Of a stretch of 6,709 nt of DNA, positions 1 through 6,525 are shown one piece after another. A model generated the notes under the pieces. That model was given only the letters and a program-made list of their open reading frames with translations, was not told the origin of the DNA and did not search any database. The DNA is from Oscillibacter sp. Its GTDB lineage: Bacteria > Bacillota > Clostridia > Oscillospirales > Oscillospiraceae. The stretch covers positions 1 to 6,709 of the forward strand of contig JAHHSB010000070.1 of assembly GCA_020025415.1 (NCBI GenBank), in the 5' to 3' direction. Positions within the stretch are counted from its first letter, which is position 1; each line of letters starts with the position of its first letter. Both the position numbers and the translations under genes were made by a program.

Positions 1-888
1 GTGCGCTACGGTTTCCGTCTGCCCTGTGCCTTCGATAACCGGCCGCTGAAATTCGAGGAATTTGAGCAGCGGCTGAACCAGGTGATCTACGTTTCCGCCA
101 CCCCCGGCCCCTATGAACGGGGGCGGGCCGGCCAGGTGGTGGAGCAGGTCATCCGCCCCACGGGACTGCTGGATCCCCGGGTGGAGGTCCGCCCGGTGGA
201 GGGGCAGATCGACGACCTGATCGGCGAGATCCGCAGCCGCACGGAGCGTAGCGAGCGGGTGCTGGTGACCACGTTGACCAAGAAGATGGCGGAGAATCTG
301 ACTGACTATTTCCGCAACGCCGGTATCCGGGTGCGGTATATGCACTCGGACGTGGAGACCATCGAGCGGATGGAGATTATCCGGGACCTGCGTCTGGGCG
401 AGTTCGACGTGCTGGTGGGCATCAACCTGCTGCGGGAGGGCCTGGACCTGCCGGAGGTCTCTCTGGTGGCCGTGCTGGACGCGGACAAGGAGGGCTTTTT
501 GCGCAGTGAGACCTCTCTCATTCAGACCATCGGCCGGGCGGCCCGGAATGCCGACGGCCTGGTCATCCTCTATGCCGATACCATTACGCCCTCCATGCGG
601 GCGGCTATGGACGAGACGGCCCGCCGCCGGGAGATCCAGGACTGCTATAACCAGGAACACGGCATCGTGCCCAAGACGGTGGTCAAGAGCGTGCGGGAGG
701 TGCTGGAGATCTCCAAGTCTGCCGATTCGGGCCATCGCCGAGGCAAGGGCCGCAAGCTGAGCGACCAGGAGCGGGAGGCGGAGATCGCCAAGCTGGAAAA
801 GGAAATGAAGGAAGCCAGCAAAATGCTGGAATTCGAGTATGCTGCGATTTTGCGGGACCGGATCATCGAGCTGCGGGGGCAGAAATAA
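1..888 (+). CDS. uvrB: UvrABC excinuclease subunit B, C-terminal part (5' end outside window)
   Basis: This is the damage-verifying helicase-like subunit of bacterial nucleotide excision repair. It is loaded onto DNA by UvrA and then recruits UvrC. The frame is open from the first base; the GTG there is an internal valine codon, because the sequence begins mid-protein at the conserved [16 protein letters not shown] segment. Visible in order are YVSATPG (residues 30-36), the motor-domain block [17 protein letters not shown] (about 140-156), LDADKEGF (about 159-166), the arginine-rich IGRAARN helicase motif (177-183), and the C-terminal UVR coiled-coil motif (about 261-292), which in this family binds UvrA or UvrC. 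The N-terminal Walker A and beta-hairpin regions lie upstream of the window. The seen length is a little under half of a typical UvrB of about 660 residues. The frame ends in TAA at 886-888. The last 44 bases before the final two codons recur downstream at 1050-1093. Confidence 0.97.
   Translation: MRYGFRLPCAFDNRPLKFEEFEQRLNQVIYVSATPGPYERGRAGQVVEQVIRPTGLLDPRVEVRPVEGQIDDLIGEIRSRTERSERVLVTTLTKKMAENLTDYFRNAGIRVRYMHSDVETIERMEIIRDLRLGEFDVLVGINLLREGLDLPEVSLVAVLDADKEGFLRSETSLIQTIGRAARNADGLVILYADTITPSMRAAMDETARRREIQDCYNQEHGIVPKTVVKSVREVLEISKSADSGHRRGKGRKLSDQEREAEIAKLEKEMKEASKMLEFEYAAILRDRIIELRGQK
837..880 (+). repeat. 44-base direct repeat, copy 1 (inside the uvrB 3' end)
   Basis: These 44 bases are identical to 1050-1093, an offset of 213 bases. 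This copy lies in the uvrB reading frame and encodes the end of the UVR motif ([14 protein letters not shown]). Identity stops abruptly at both ends: 836 is A against G at 1049, and 881 is A against C at 1094. It is almost certainly the parental copy because it completes a conserved protein motif. Confidence 0.97.
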
Positions 889-907
889 GAGGTTTCCGGA
901 AGGGACG

Positions 908-1046
908 GCCTCCGATGACGCGGACTCGAAGCGCCGGGAGTCCGGCGTGCAAGCGCTCTGCCGGAGGCAGAGCCTTGAAATCGGCCGGATCCACTCCGGA
1001 CGATTTGGGTGAAATGGAAAGGGATCCCCACGGCCGGGCCGTGGGG
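908..1046 (+). other. Array of four tight inverted repeats between the two 44-base repeats
   Basis: Four consecutive stem-loops can be drawn. (a) 921-927 pairs with 938-944 (CGGACTC/GAGTCCG), extended by ACG 918-920 with CGT 946-948 around a bulged G945. (b) 955-962 pairs with 966-973 (GCTCTGCC/GGCAGAGC) with a 3-base loop. (c) 978-983 pairs with 1001-1006 (AAATCG/CGATTT), then a G984/A1000 mismatch, then 985-989 with 995-999 and a 5-base loop. (d) 1026-1034 pairs with 1038-1046 (CCCCACGGC/GCCGTGGGG) with a 3-base loop. Alternative pairings compete with hairpin b: GCCTCCG 908-914 with CGGAGGC 962-968, and AGCGC 930-934 with GCGCT 953-957. No run of T follows any stem, so these are not ordinary rho-independent terminators. 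The array could be a structured leader RNA for ebsC, a palindromic repeat element, or scars of rearrangement. It matches no named RNA class that I recognise. Confidence 0.6.
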
Positions 1047-1049
1047 AAG

Positions 1050-1093
1050 GTATGCTGCGATTTTGCGGGACCGGATCATCGAGCTGCGGGGGC
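1050..1093 (+). repeat. 44-base direct repeat, copy 2 (displaced uvrB tail fragment)
   Basis: This is an exact copy of 837-880 placed between genes, 162 bases after the uvrB stop and 86 bases before the ebsC start. It begins immediately after hairpin d of the preceding array. It carries no start or stop codon and is not expected to be translated. By chance it lies in the same frame as ebsC, so that frame is open backward through it. The complete absence of mismatches suggests that the duplication is recent, or is maintained by gene conversion, or is an assembly artefact. Confidence 0.95.
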
Positions 1094-1179
1094 CTGCGCC
1101 AGCATCGTGCTGCCCCTGGCTGGCACCCTCTGCGTGCTGGCGGGTGTGTCCATTCTGCGCGAAGGAGCGAGGAGCGAAT

Positions 1180-1677
1180 ATGAAAGAGAAGGAAAGCAAG
1201 ACCAATGTGATGCGGATCCTGGATCAGAAGAAGATTCCCTATACCGCCCGGTATTACGATACGGGCGAGGGGGCGGATGGAACCCGGGAGTACGGCGCCC
1301 ATGTGTCTGCGGCGCTGGGCCAGGACCCGGCCCGGGGGTTTAAAACCCTGGTGGCCCGGGGAAGTTCCAAGGGGATCTATGTTTTTGAAGTGCCGGTGGC
1401 GGAGAGCCTGGACCTGAAAAAGGCGGCCCGGGCCGTGGGGGAGAAGTCCATTGGGCTCATCCCGGTGGCCCAGATCCAGGGGGTCACCGGCTATATCCGG
1501 GGCGGCTGCAGCCCCATCGGCATGAAAAAGCACTATCCCACCGTGTTCCATACCACGGTGGAAGACTATGACACCGTCTATGTCTCCGGCGGCAAGATCG
1601 GCGTACAGATCGAGCTGGCGCCCCAGGCGCTGGTGGCGCTGCTGGATGCCGCGGTGACGGACATCATCTGCGAGTGA
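1180..1677 (+). CDS. ebsC: Cys-tRNA(Pro)/Cys-tRNA deacylase, YbaK/EbsC family
   Basis: This 165-residue protein of the YbaK/EbsC family acts in the cytoplasm as a free-standing editing enzyme. Known members hydrolyse Cys-tRNA(Pro) mis-charged by prolyl-tRNA synthetase. The start is ATG 1180, preceded by AGGAG at 1170-1174 with a 5-base gap; starting there gives the typical N-terminus KTNVMRILDQKKIPY. Family features are the invariant lysine in GFKTLV (K55), the segment VGEKSIGLIPVAQI (about 86-99) and the GGCSPIGMKK loop (108-117) that lines the active site. Length fits the usual 155-165. The frame is open further upstream to GTG 1009, but that extension runs through the displaced uvrB repeat and has no family resemblance. 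It sits between uvrB and uvrA on the same strand, 62 bases before uvrA. No role in excision repair is known for this family, so co-transcription may be only convenience. Confidence 0.93.
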   Translation: MKEKESKTNVMRILDQKKIPYTARYYDTGEGADGTREYGAHVSAALGQDPARGFKTLVARGSSKGIYVFEVPVAESLDLKKAARAVGEKSIGLIPVAQIQGVTGYIRGGCSPIGMKKHYPTVFHTTVEDYDTVYVSGGKIGVQIELAPQALVALLDAAVTDIICE

Positions 1678-1681
1678 AGCG

Positions 1682-1699
1682 CCGGGGCATCCGCCCCGG
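1682..1699 (+). promoter_or_regulatory. GC-rich hairpin between ebsC and uvrA
   Basis: CCGGGGC (1682-1688) pairs perfectly with GCCCCGG (1693-1699) across a 4-base loop, starting 4 bases after the ebsC stop. It is followed by GAAGTGAAGA, not a T run, so it would be at most a weak terminator or a 3'-end stabiliser for the upstream message. I see no GAAC-N4-GTTC type LexA box in the 62-base gap. Confidence 0.5.
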
Positions 1700-1739
1700 G
1701 AAGTGAAGACTAGCGTGAAAATAAAGAGGAAATCAAAGT

Positions 1740-4568
1740 ATGCAGGATAAAATCGTTGTCAAAGGCGCCCGGGTGAACAACCTGAAAAATGTGGACGTGA
1801 CCATCCCCCGGGACAAGCTGACGGTGCTCACGGGCCTGTCCGGCTCGGGCAAGTCCTCTCTGGCATTCGACACCATTTATGCCGAGGGCCAGCGCCGCTA
1901 TGTGGAGAGCCTTTCATCCTATGCCCGGATGTTCCTGGGACAGATGGACAAGCCCGACGTGGACTCCATCGACGGATTGAGCCCCGCCATCTCCATCGAC
2001 CAGAAGACCACCAGCAAGAACCCTCGCTCCACCGTGGGCACGGTGACGGAGATCTACGACTATCTCCGCCTGCTGTGGGCCCGGGTGGGTACACCCCACT
2101 GCCCCAAGTGCGGCAAGAGGATCCGCCAGCAGACCATCGACCAGATCATCGACCAGGTCCTCTCCCTGCCCGAGGGGACCCGAATCCAGGTGCTGGCTCC
2201 CATCATTCGGGGCAAGAAGGGTGAGCATGCCAAGGTCTTTGAAGACGCCCGCCGCTCCGGCTATGTCCGGGCCCGGGTAGACGGATCCCTCTATGAGCTG
2301 GACGAGGAGATCCATCTGGAGAAAAACAAGAAGCACACTATTGAGATTATCGTGGACCGGCTGATCGTCCGGCCGGATATCCGCCAGCGGCTGACCGACT
2401 CGGTAGAGATCGCCTCGGGCCTGAGCGGCGGGATCGTGCTGGTGAATCTGCTGCGGGAGGAGCGGGACCTGCTCTTCTCCCAGAACTACGCCTGTGAGGA
2501 CTGCGGCATCTCGATCGAGGAGTTGGAACCCCGGCTGTTTTCCTTCAACAATCCCTTGGGTGCCTGCCCCACCTGTACGGGCCTGGGCAGCCAGCTGAAG
2601 GTGGTGCCGGAGCTGATCGTGCCCGACCCGGGGAAATCCATTCTGGAGGGGGCCATCCAGGCCTCCGGCTGGAACTCTATCCGCTCCGACGGCATTGCCC
2701 GGATGTATTTTGAGGCGTTGTCCCAGAAGTATCATTTCTCCCTCTCCACCCCCTGGAAGGAGCTCTCCGACGCCGCCCGGGATGTGATCCTGTACGGCAC
2801 CAAGGGGGAGAAGCTGGAGCTGCACTACGACCAGCCCCGGGGCAAGGGCGTGCTCTATCAGGCCTTTGAGGGGGTGTGCAACAACATCGAGCGCCGCTAT
2901 CTGGAGACCCAGAGCGACTCGATGAAGCGGGAGCTGGAGGAGACCATGTCCCAGTGTCCCTGCCCCGACTGCGGCGGCCGCCGCCTGCGTAAGGAGGCCT
3001 TGGCGGTTACCGTGGGCGATATGGATATCTACTCCTTCACCGCCCTTTCCGTGAAGGAGGAGCTGGCTTTCGTCAATCGCCTGGAGCTGACGGACCAGCA
3101 GAAGCTTATCGCCGACCGGATCCTCAAGGAGATCCGCAGCCGCCTGGGATTCCTGGAATCCGTGGGTCTGAGCTATCTGACGCTCTCCCGCAGTGCCGGG
3201 ACCCTCTCCGGCGGTGAGAGCCAGCGTATCCGTCTGGCTACCCAGATCGGCTCTTCTTTGATGGGTGTACTCTATATTCTGGACGAGCCCTCCATTGGCC
3301 TTCACCAGCGGGACAACGACAAGCTGCTGGATACCCTCAAGCATCTGCGGGACCTGGGCAATACGCTGCTGGTGGTGGAGCATGACGAGGACACCATGCG
3401 CGCGGCGGACTATCTGATCGACGTGGGGCCCGGCGCGGGCGTCCACGGAGGCGAGATCGTGGCTGCCGGCACGCCGGAGGAGGTCATGGCCAATCCCAAC
3501 TCCCTGACGGGCCAGTACCTGTCCGGCAAGCGGAAGATCGAGGTCCCGGCCCAGCGCCGCCCCGGCAGCGGGGAGTTTTTGCGGGTCATGGGCGCGGCGG
3601 AAAATAACCTCAAGCACATCGACGTGGACATTCCCCTGGGGACCTTCACCGTGGTCACCGGAGTCTCCGGCAGCGGCAAGTCCTCTCTGGTCAACGAGGT
3701 GATTTTCAAGCGCCTGGGGGCCGAGCTCAACCGGGTGAAGGTCCGGCCCGGCAAGTGCGACCGGATCGAGGGCCTGGAGTTTCTGGACAAGGTGGTGGAC
3801 ATTGACCAGAGTCCCATCGGCCGGACGCCCCGCTCCAACCCCGCCACCTATACGGGGGTGTTCAACGACATCCGGGATCTGTTCTCTGCCACGCAGGAGG
3901 CCAAGAGCCGGGGCTATGGCCCTGGCCGCTTCAGCTTCAATGTCCGGGGCGGCCGCTGCGAGGCCTGCGCCGGCGACGGTCTCATCAAGATCGAGATGCA
4001 CTTCCTGCCGGACATCTTCGTCCCCTGCGAGGTCTGCAAGGGCAAGCGCTATAACCGGGAGACCCTGGAGGTGCGCTATAAGGGCAAGAACATTGCCGAG
4101 GTGCTGGAGATGACCGCCGAGCAGGCGGTGGAGTTCTTTGCCAGCATCCCCAGAATTGCCGGCCGGCTCCAGACCCTGTGTGACGTGGGATTGGGCTATG
4201 TGAAGCTGGGCCAGTCCTCCACGGAGCTATCCGGCGGTGAGGCCCAGCGGGTAAAGCTGGCCACGGAGCTCAGTAAGCGGGCCACCGGCCGGACCATCTA
4301 TATCCTGGACGAGCCCACCACCGGCCTCCACTCCGAGGATGTGAAAAAGCTGCTGGCGGTTTTGCAGCGTCTGGTGGACACAGGCAACACCGTGCTGGTG
4401 ATTGAGCATAATCTGGACGTGATCAAATGTGCCGATTGGCTGATTGACCTAGGCCCTGAGGGCGGCGATGGCGGCGGCACCATCGTCTGCACCGGCACGC
4501 CTGAGCGGGTGGCCGGTTGTGAGAGCAGCTACACCGGACAGTATCTTAAAAAAGTGCTGGAGCGGTAA
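1740..4568 (+). CDS. uvrA: UvrABC excinuclease subunit A
   Basis: This is the DNA-damage sensor of nucleotide excision repair, a dimeric tandem ABC ATPase that scans DNA and loads UvrB. It is complete at 942 residues (E. coli UvrA has 940). ATG 1740 is preceded by AGAGGA at 1725-1730 with a 9-base gap. Domains in order are: Walker A1 GLSGSGKS (32-39); a CxxC pair at C121/C124; the first zinc module C252/C255 with C276/C279; ABC signature LSGGE (489-493) with Walker B YILDEP (512-517); Walker A2 GVSGSGKS (641-648); the second zinc module C740/C743 with C763/C766; and signature LSGGE (830-834) with Walker B YILDEP (854-859). Every catalytic and zinc-binding position expected is present, and no frameshift or truncation is seen. 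The upstream genes uvrB and ebsC share its strand, and its last codons carry the ribosome-binding site of the next gene. Confidence 0.99.
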   Translation: MQDKIVVKGARVNNLKNVDVTIPRDKLTVLTGLSGSGKSSLAFDTIYAEGQRRYVESLSSYARMFLGQMDKPDVDSIDGLSPAISIDQKTTSKNPRSTVGTVTEIYDYLRLLWARVGTPHCPKCGKRIRQQTIDQIIDQVLSLPEGTRIQVLAPIIRGKKGEHAKVFEDARRSGYVRARVDGSLYELDEEIHLEKNKKHTIEIIVDRLIVRPDIRQRLTDSVEIASGLSGGIVLVNLLREERDLLFSQNYACEDCGISIEELEPRLFSFNNPLGACPTCTGLGSQLKVVPELIVPDPGKSILEGAIQASGWNSIRSDGIARMYFEALSQKYHFSLSTPWKELSDAARDVILYGTKGEKLELHYDQPRGKGVLYQAFEGVCNNIERRYLETQSDSMKRELEETMSQCPCPDCGGRRLRKEALAVTVGDMDIYSFTALSVKEELAFVNRLELTDQQKLIADRILKEIRSRLGFLESVGLSYLTLSRSAGTLSGGESQRIRLATQIGSSLMGVLYILDEPSIGLHQRDNDKLLDTLKHLRDLGNTLLVVEHDEDTMRAADYLIDVGPGAGVHGGEIVAAGTPEEVMANPNSLTGQYLSGKRKIEVPAQRRPGSGEFLRVMGAAENNLKHIDVDIPLGTFTVVTGVSGSGKSSLVNEVIFKRLGAELNRVKVRPGKCDRIEGLEFLDKVVDIDQSPIGRTPRSNPATYTGVFNDIRDLFSATQEAKSRGYGPGRFSFNVRGGRCEACAGDGLIKIEMHFLPDIFVPCEVCKGKRYNRETLEVRYKGKNIAEVLEMTAEQAVEFFASIPRIAGRLQTLCDVGLGYVKLGQSSTELSGGEAQRVKLATELSKRATGRTIYILDEPTTGLHSEDVKKLLAVLQRLVDTGNTVLVIEHNLDVIKCADWLIDLGPEGGDGGGTIVCTGTPERVAGCESSYTGQYLKKVLER

Positions 4569-4569
4569 G

Positions 4570-4890
4570 ATGTATACGGTCTACCTGCTCCGCTGCACGG
4601 ACGATACCCTCTATACCGGTATTACCACCGACCTGGCCCGTCGCCTGGCGGAGCACGCTGGGCAGGGAGGCCGGGGCGCTAAGTATACTCGGGCCCATCC
4701 GCCCCTCCGGCTGGAGGGGGCCTGGCAGGCGGCTGACCGGGCCCAGGCCTCCCGCTTGGAGCATCGAATCAAGGCCATGCCCCGGGCCAGGAAGGAGCGG
4801 CTGGCGGCGGGGGCGGAGGAGCCCTGGCCGGAGCTGGAGGGCTGCCCCCGGCTCCGGATGCTGCCGGGGCTTGCCCTGCCGGGACGTTGA
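4570..4890 (+). CDS. Small stand-alone GIY-YIG nuclease-fold protein (YhbQ/YazA type)
   Basis: A 106-residue protein consists almost entirely of one GIY-YIG domain. In the UPF0213-like group the first triad is relaxed; here it reads TVYLLRC (3-9) followed by [16 protein letters not shown] (14-29), with Arg24/Arg25 in the position of the catalytic arginine and Glu64 in RLEHRIK (62-68) as the probable metal-binding glutamate. The tail after about residue 75 is rich in Ala, Glu, Pro and Gly and shows no motif. ATG 4570 lies one base after the uvrA stop, and its GGAG (4559-4562, 7-base gap) lies inside uvrA codons, so translation is very likely coupled to uvrA. UvrC carries the same nuclease fold at its N-terminus, but this protein is far smaller and lacks the other UvrC domains. 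The exact substrate is not deducible. It ends just before a strong terminator. Confidence 0.9.
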   Translation: MYTVYLLRCTDDTLYTGITTDLARRLAEHAGQGGRGAKYTRAHPPLRLEGAWQAADRAQASRLEHRIKAMPRARKERLAAGAEEPWPELEGCPRLRMLPGLALPGR

Positions 4891-4906
4891 GCATGGGGCA
4901 ACGAAA

Positions 4907-4953
4907 GATCAAAAAGAGGACCTTCGCCAAAAGCGAAGGCCCTCTTTTTGATC
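4907..4953. terminator. Strong bidirectional rho-independent terminator
   Basis: A near-perfect 47-base inverted repeat is present: 13 pairs (GATCAAAAAGAGG 4907-4919 with 4941-4953), one A4920/C4940 mismatch, 7 pairs (CCTTCGC 4921-4927 with GCGAAGG 4933-4939), and a CAAAA loop. TTTTT on the right arm (4945-4949) serves rightward transcripts. AAAAA on the left arm (4911-4915) becomes the U run for leftward ones. It closes the uvrB-ebsC-uvrA-nuclease run and, on the other strand, the leftward unit from 5211. Confidence 0.95.
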
Positions 4954-4957
4954 ATGT

Positions 4958-5167
4958 TCAGGCGCAGCGGCACCTGAAGGTTACACCATGATGTTGCCGG
5001 CAGCGCCGCGTGCCTGCACAGGACAACGATGACTTTGATGAAAGCCGCAAAGCCAGGCATGAAGGTCCGGCAGAAGACGGGATAACAGATCCCCGGGCCT
5101 CCCGAATGGAGCCGCCATCCATCCCGGCGTAGACCCGATCCGTCCAGCTCCCAATGATTTTTGCCAT
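4958..5167 (-). CDS. Possible small protein of unknown function (69 aa), perhaps decayed
   Basis: A minus-strand frame runs from ATG (5167-5165) to TGA (4960-4958), stopping 4 bases short of the bidirectional terminator. A purine-rich GAGAGAG (5178-5172) lies 4 bases before the ATG as a weak ribosome site, and a good minus-strand promoter lies 51 bases upstream of the ATG. The N-terminus reads MAKIIGSWTDRVYAGMDGG. The first 26 or so codons look host-like. The remainder is unusually rich in Ser, Cys and Arg, and a neighbouring minus frame (FMPGFAAFIKVIVVL, about 5070-5026) looks more protein-like there, which suggests a frameshift. I do not recognise the family. It could be a real small gene, a pseudogene, or a non-coding transcript. 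The promoter and terminator pair is better supported than the protein. Confidence 0.3.
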   Translation of the reverse strand: MAKIIGSWTDRVYAGMDGGSIREARGSVIPSSAGPSCLALRLSSKSSLSCAGTRRCRQHHGVTFRCRCA

Positions 5168-5217
5168 AAAACTCTCTCATCCCTAAATTGCCATTCACCC
5201 AACGTCGCCTGCTGGGA

Positions 5218-5245
5218 AATATACCATAGAATACAAAATTGACAA
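5218..5245 (-). promoter_or_regulatory. Sigma-A-type promoter reading leftward
   Basis: On the minus strand, TTGTCA (5245-5240, five of six consensus bases) is separated by 16 bases from TATATT (5223-5218, five of six). A TG at 5226-5225 forms an extended -10 (TGGTATATT). The predicted start is near 5211, and transcription would reach the terminator at 4953-4907 after about 260-305 bases. The -35 box lies inside the 23-base palindrome at 5238-5260, so a bound protein should block it. Confidence 0.65.
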
Positions 5246-5260
5246 GCACTGCATGTCAAT
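5238..5260. promoter_or_regulatory. 23-base palindrome, probable operator
   Basis: The site has dyad symmetry about C5249: outer arms ATTGACA (5238-5244) and TGTCAAT (5254-5260), inner arms GCA (5246-5248) and TGC (5250-5252), with A5245/A5253 the only mismatched pair, so 10 of 11 pairs match. It overlaps the -35 box of the leftward promoter and ends 7 bases before the Shine-Dalgarno site of the helix-turn-helix gene. That is the expected place for an autoregulatory repressor operator between divergent genes. The binding protein is inferred only. Confidence 0.7.
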
Positions 5261-5279
5261 GGAGAGTGGAGGACTCAGC

Positions 5280-5504
5280 GTGTTCATCAATAAAACGCCG
5301 GCGGGGCGCAACAATCTCAGCGGGCAGCGGATCGCCGTGCTGCGCAAGGAGCGGGGGCTGTCCCGGCGGGCGTTGGCAGAGCAGATGCAGCTGCTGGGGA
5401 TCGAGGCGGGGCTGCGGTTCGTCACGAATATTGAACTGCGGGGCTTTGCCCGATGCTTTTCCGTCTCGGCGGATTTTCTGCTGACGCCGCAGGAAACGCT
5501 GTAA
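5280..5504 (+). CDS. XRE/Cro-C1 type helix-turn-helix protein lacking the recognition helix
   Basis: A 74-residue protein starts at GTG 5280, chosen because GTGGAGG (5266-5272) lies 7 bases upstream. The earlier in-frame ATGs at 5253 and 5259 have no ribosome site and overlap the palindrome. The order is NNLSGQRIAVLRKERGLS (11-28, helix 1), RRALAEQMQLLG (29-40, helix 2), then directly IEAGLRFVTNIEL (41-53), and ARCFSVSADFLL (57-68). In this common regulator type about ten residues of the form xxxxxISxI, the DNA-recognition helix, stand between the Q-L-x-G and E-x-G-x-R-x-V blocks; here they are absent. The frame is kept, so this looks like an in-frame deletion of roughly 30 bases. The product may be unable to bind DNA, or may dimerise with and inhibit a full-length paralogue, or the gene may be dying. 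GC content and codon use match its neighbours. Confidence 0.75.
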   Translation: MFINKTPAGRNNLSGQRIAVLRKERGLSRRALAEQMQLLGIEAGLRFVTNIELRGFARCFSVSADFLLTPQETL

Positions 5505-5532
5505 CGGCGGGGTGGTTGTTTTTTCCGCCGTT
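5503..5532 (+). terminator. Weak hairpin after the helix-turn-helix gene
   Basis: AACGGCGG (5503-5510), overlapping the stop codon, pairs with CCGCCGTT (5525-5532) around a 14-base loop that contains TTTTTT (5519-5524). The T run is in the loop rather than after the stem. An alternative stem, CGCCG 5485-5489 with CGGCG 5505-5509, stands before that T run. Either could give partial termination before era; neither is strong. No convincing promoter for era is seen in 5505-5618. Confidence 0.35.
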
Positions 5533-5618
5533 TCGTGGTACTGTGGAAGTGCCCCGCTGAAGGGTTCTCCGGGTGCGGGCCATCATATTGCTTAACAAAA
5601 GAAAGTTGAGGATCACCT

Positions 5619-6518
5619 ATGTCTGAAATCAAAAAAGTTGCCATGATCACCGTGTGCGGGCGGCCCAACGTGGGCAAGTCCAGCCTGACGAACACTCTGG
5701 TAGGGGAGAAGGTCGCCATCGTCTCCAACAAGGCGCAAACCACCCGGAACCGGATCTATGGTGTGGTGAATCGGGATGAAACTCAGTATATCCTGCTGGA
5801 TACCCCCGGTCTGCACAAGCCTCGCTCTGCCCTGGGGGACTATATGGTCAAAGTGGTCACCTCCAGCCTGTCCGATGTGGACTGCGCGCTGCTGCTGGTG
5901 GAGCCCATCGCCCATGTGGGTGCGCCGGAGAATGCTCTGATCCAGCGGATCCGGGAGGAGAAAATCCCCTGCATTTTGTGTATCAACAAGATTGACACTG
6001 TGGAGCCGGCGGAGCTGCTGCCGGTGATCGCGGCGTACAACGAGGTTTGGGACGGCTTTGACGCGATCATTCCCATCTCCGCCCATACCGGCAGCGGCCT
6101 GGACGATCTGATGGGGGAGCTGAGCAAGTTCGCCCAGGAGGGGCACCAGCTCTTCCCTGACGGGCAGACCTCCGACCAGCCGGAGCGCCAGGTGATGGGC
6201 GAGCTGCTGCGGGAGAAACTGCTGCTGTGCCTGGATAAGGAGATTCCCCATGGTACCGCCGTGGAGATCACCAAGTTCTCCGAGCGGGACTCCGGCGTCA
6301 TCGACGTGGACGCCACCATCTACTGCGAGAAGGCCAGCCACAAGGGCATCATCATCGGCAAGCAGGGGGCCATGCTCAAAAAGATCAGCTCCCAGGCCCG
6401 CCAGGATATGGAAAAGTTTATGGGCACCAAGGTCTATCTGGAGACTTGGGTGAAAGTCAAGGAAAACTGGCGGGACAATGTAAATGCGGTGCGGAACTTC
6501 GGTTACCGGGACGAATAA
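5619..6518 (+). CDS. era: GTPase Era, 30S ribosome assembly factor
   Basis: A complete 299-residue Era, an essential GTP-binding protein in most bacteria. It docks on the 3' end of 16S rRNA through its KH domain and helps mature the small ribosomal subunit. ATG 5619 follows GAGGA (5608-5612) by 6 bases. GTPase motifs: G1 GRPNVGKS (14-21), G2 threonine in AQTTRNR (39-45), G3 DTPG (61-64), G4 NKID (123-126) and G5 SAHTG (154-158). The C-terminal KH domain contains the GxxG-type loop GIIIGKQGAMLKKI (about 244-257) and ends with VYLETWVKVKENWR. Length is typical (about 300). In many Firmicutes recO follows era; here 191 bases downstream show no such gene before the window ends. Confidence 0.98.
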   Translation: MSEIKKVAMITVCGRPNVGKSSLTNTLVGEKVAIVSNKAQTTRNRIYGVVNRDETQYILLDTPGLHKPRSALGDYMVKVVTSSLSDVDCALLLVEPIAHVGAPENALIQRIREEKIPCILCINKIDTVEPAELLPVIAAYNEVWDGFDAIIPISAHTGSGLDDLMGELSKFAQEGHQLFPDGQTSDQPERQVMGELLREKLLLCLDKEIPHGTAVEITKFSERDSGVIDVDATIYCEKASHKGIIIGKQGAMLKKISSQARQDMEKFMGTKVYLETWVKVKENWRDNVNAVRNFGYRDE

Positions 6519-6525
6519 GACTTTA

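Noticed and set aside
1121..1127. TGGCACC, reminiscent of the T-box TGGNACC element before a tRNA-related gene
   Set aside because: The required flanking GCG and terminator/antiterminator arrangement are absent, and I could find no specifier stem; a seven-base match is expected by chance.
1009..1179. Upstream extension of the ebsC frame to GTG 1009, which would fuse the [14 protein letters not shown] peptide to the deacylase
   Set aside because: The family starts near the 1180 ATG, which has a well-spaced AGGAG. The extension consists of hairpin and repeat sequence, and its agreement in frame has a one-in-three chance.
1914..4001. 695-codon open frame on the minus strand
   Set aside because: It is fully antisense to conserved uvrA and is explained by GC-rich third positions; its Gly/Ala/Leu/Gln-rich translation has no recognisable domain.
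5239..5244. Perfect TTGACA on the plus strand as a -35 box for the helix-turn-helix gene
   Set aside because: At a 16-18 base distance there is no -10-like sequence; that place is the Shine-Dalgarno region. The bases are better explained as one arm of the palindrome.
5613..6341. 242-codon minus-strand frame opposite era
   Set aside because: It is antisense to a complete, conserved Era coding region and has no domain of its own.
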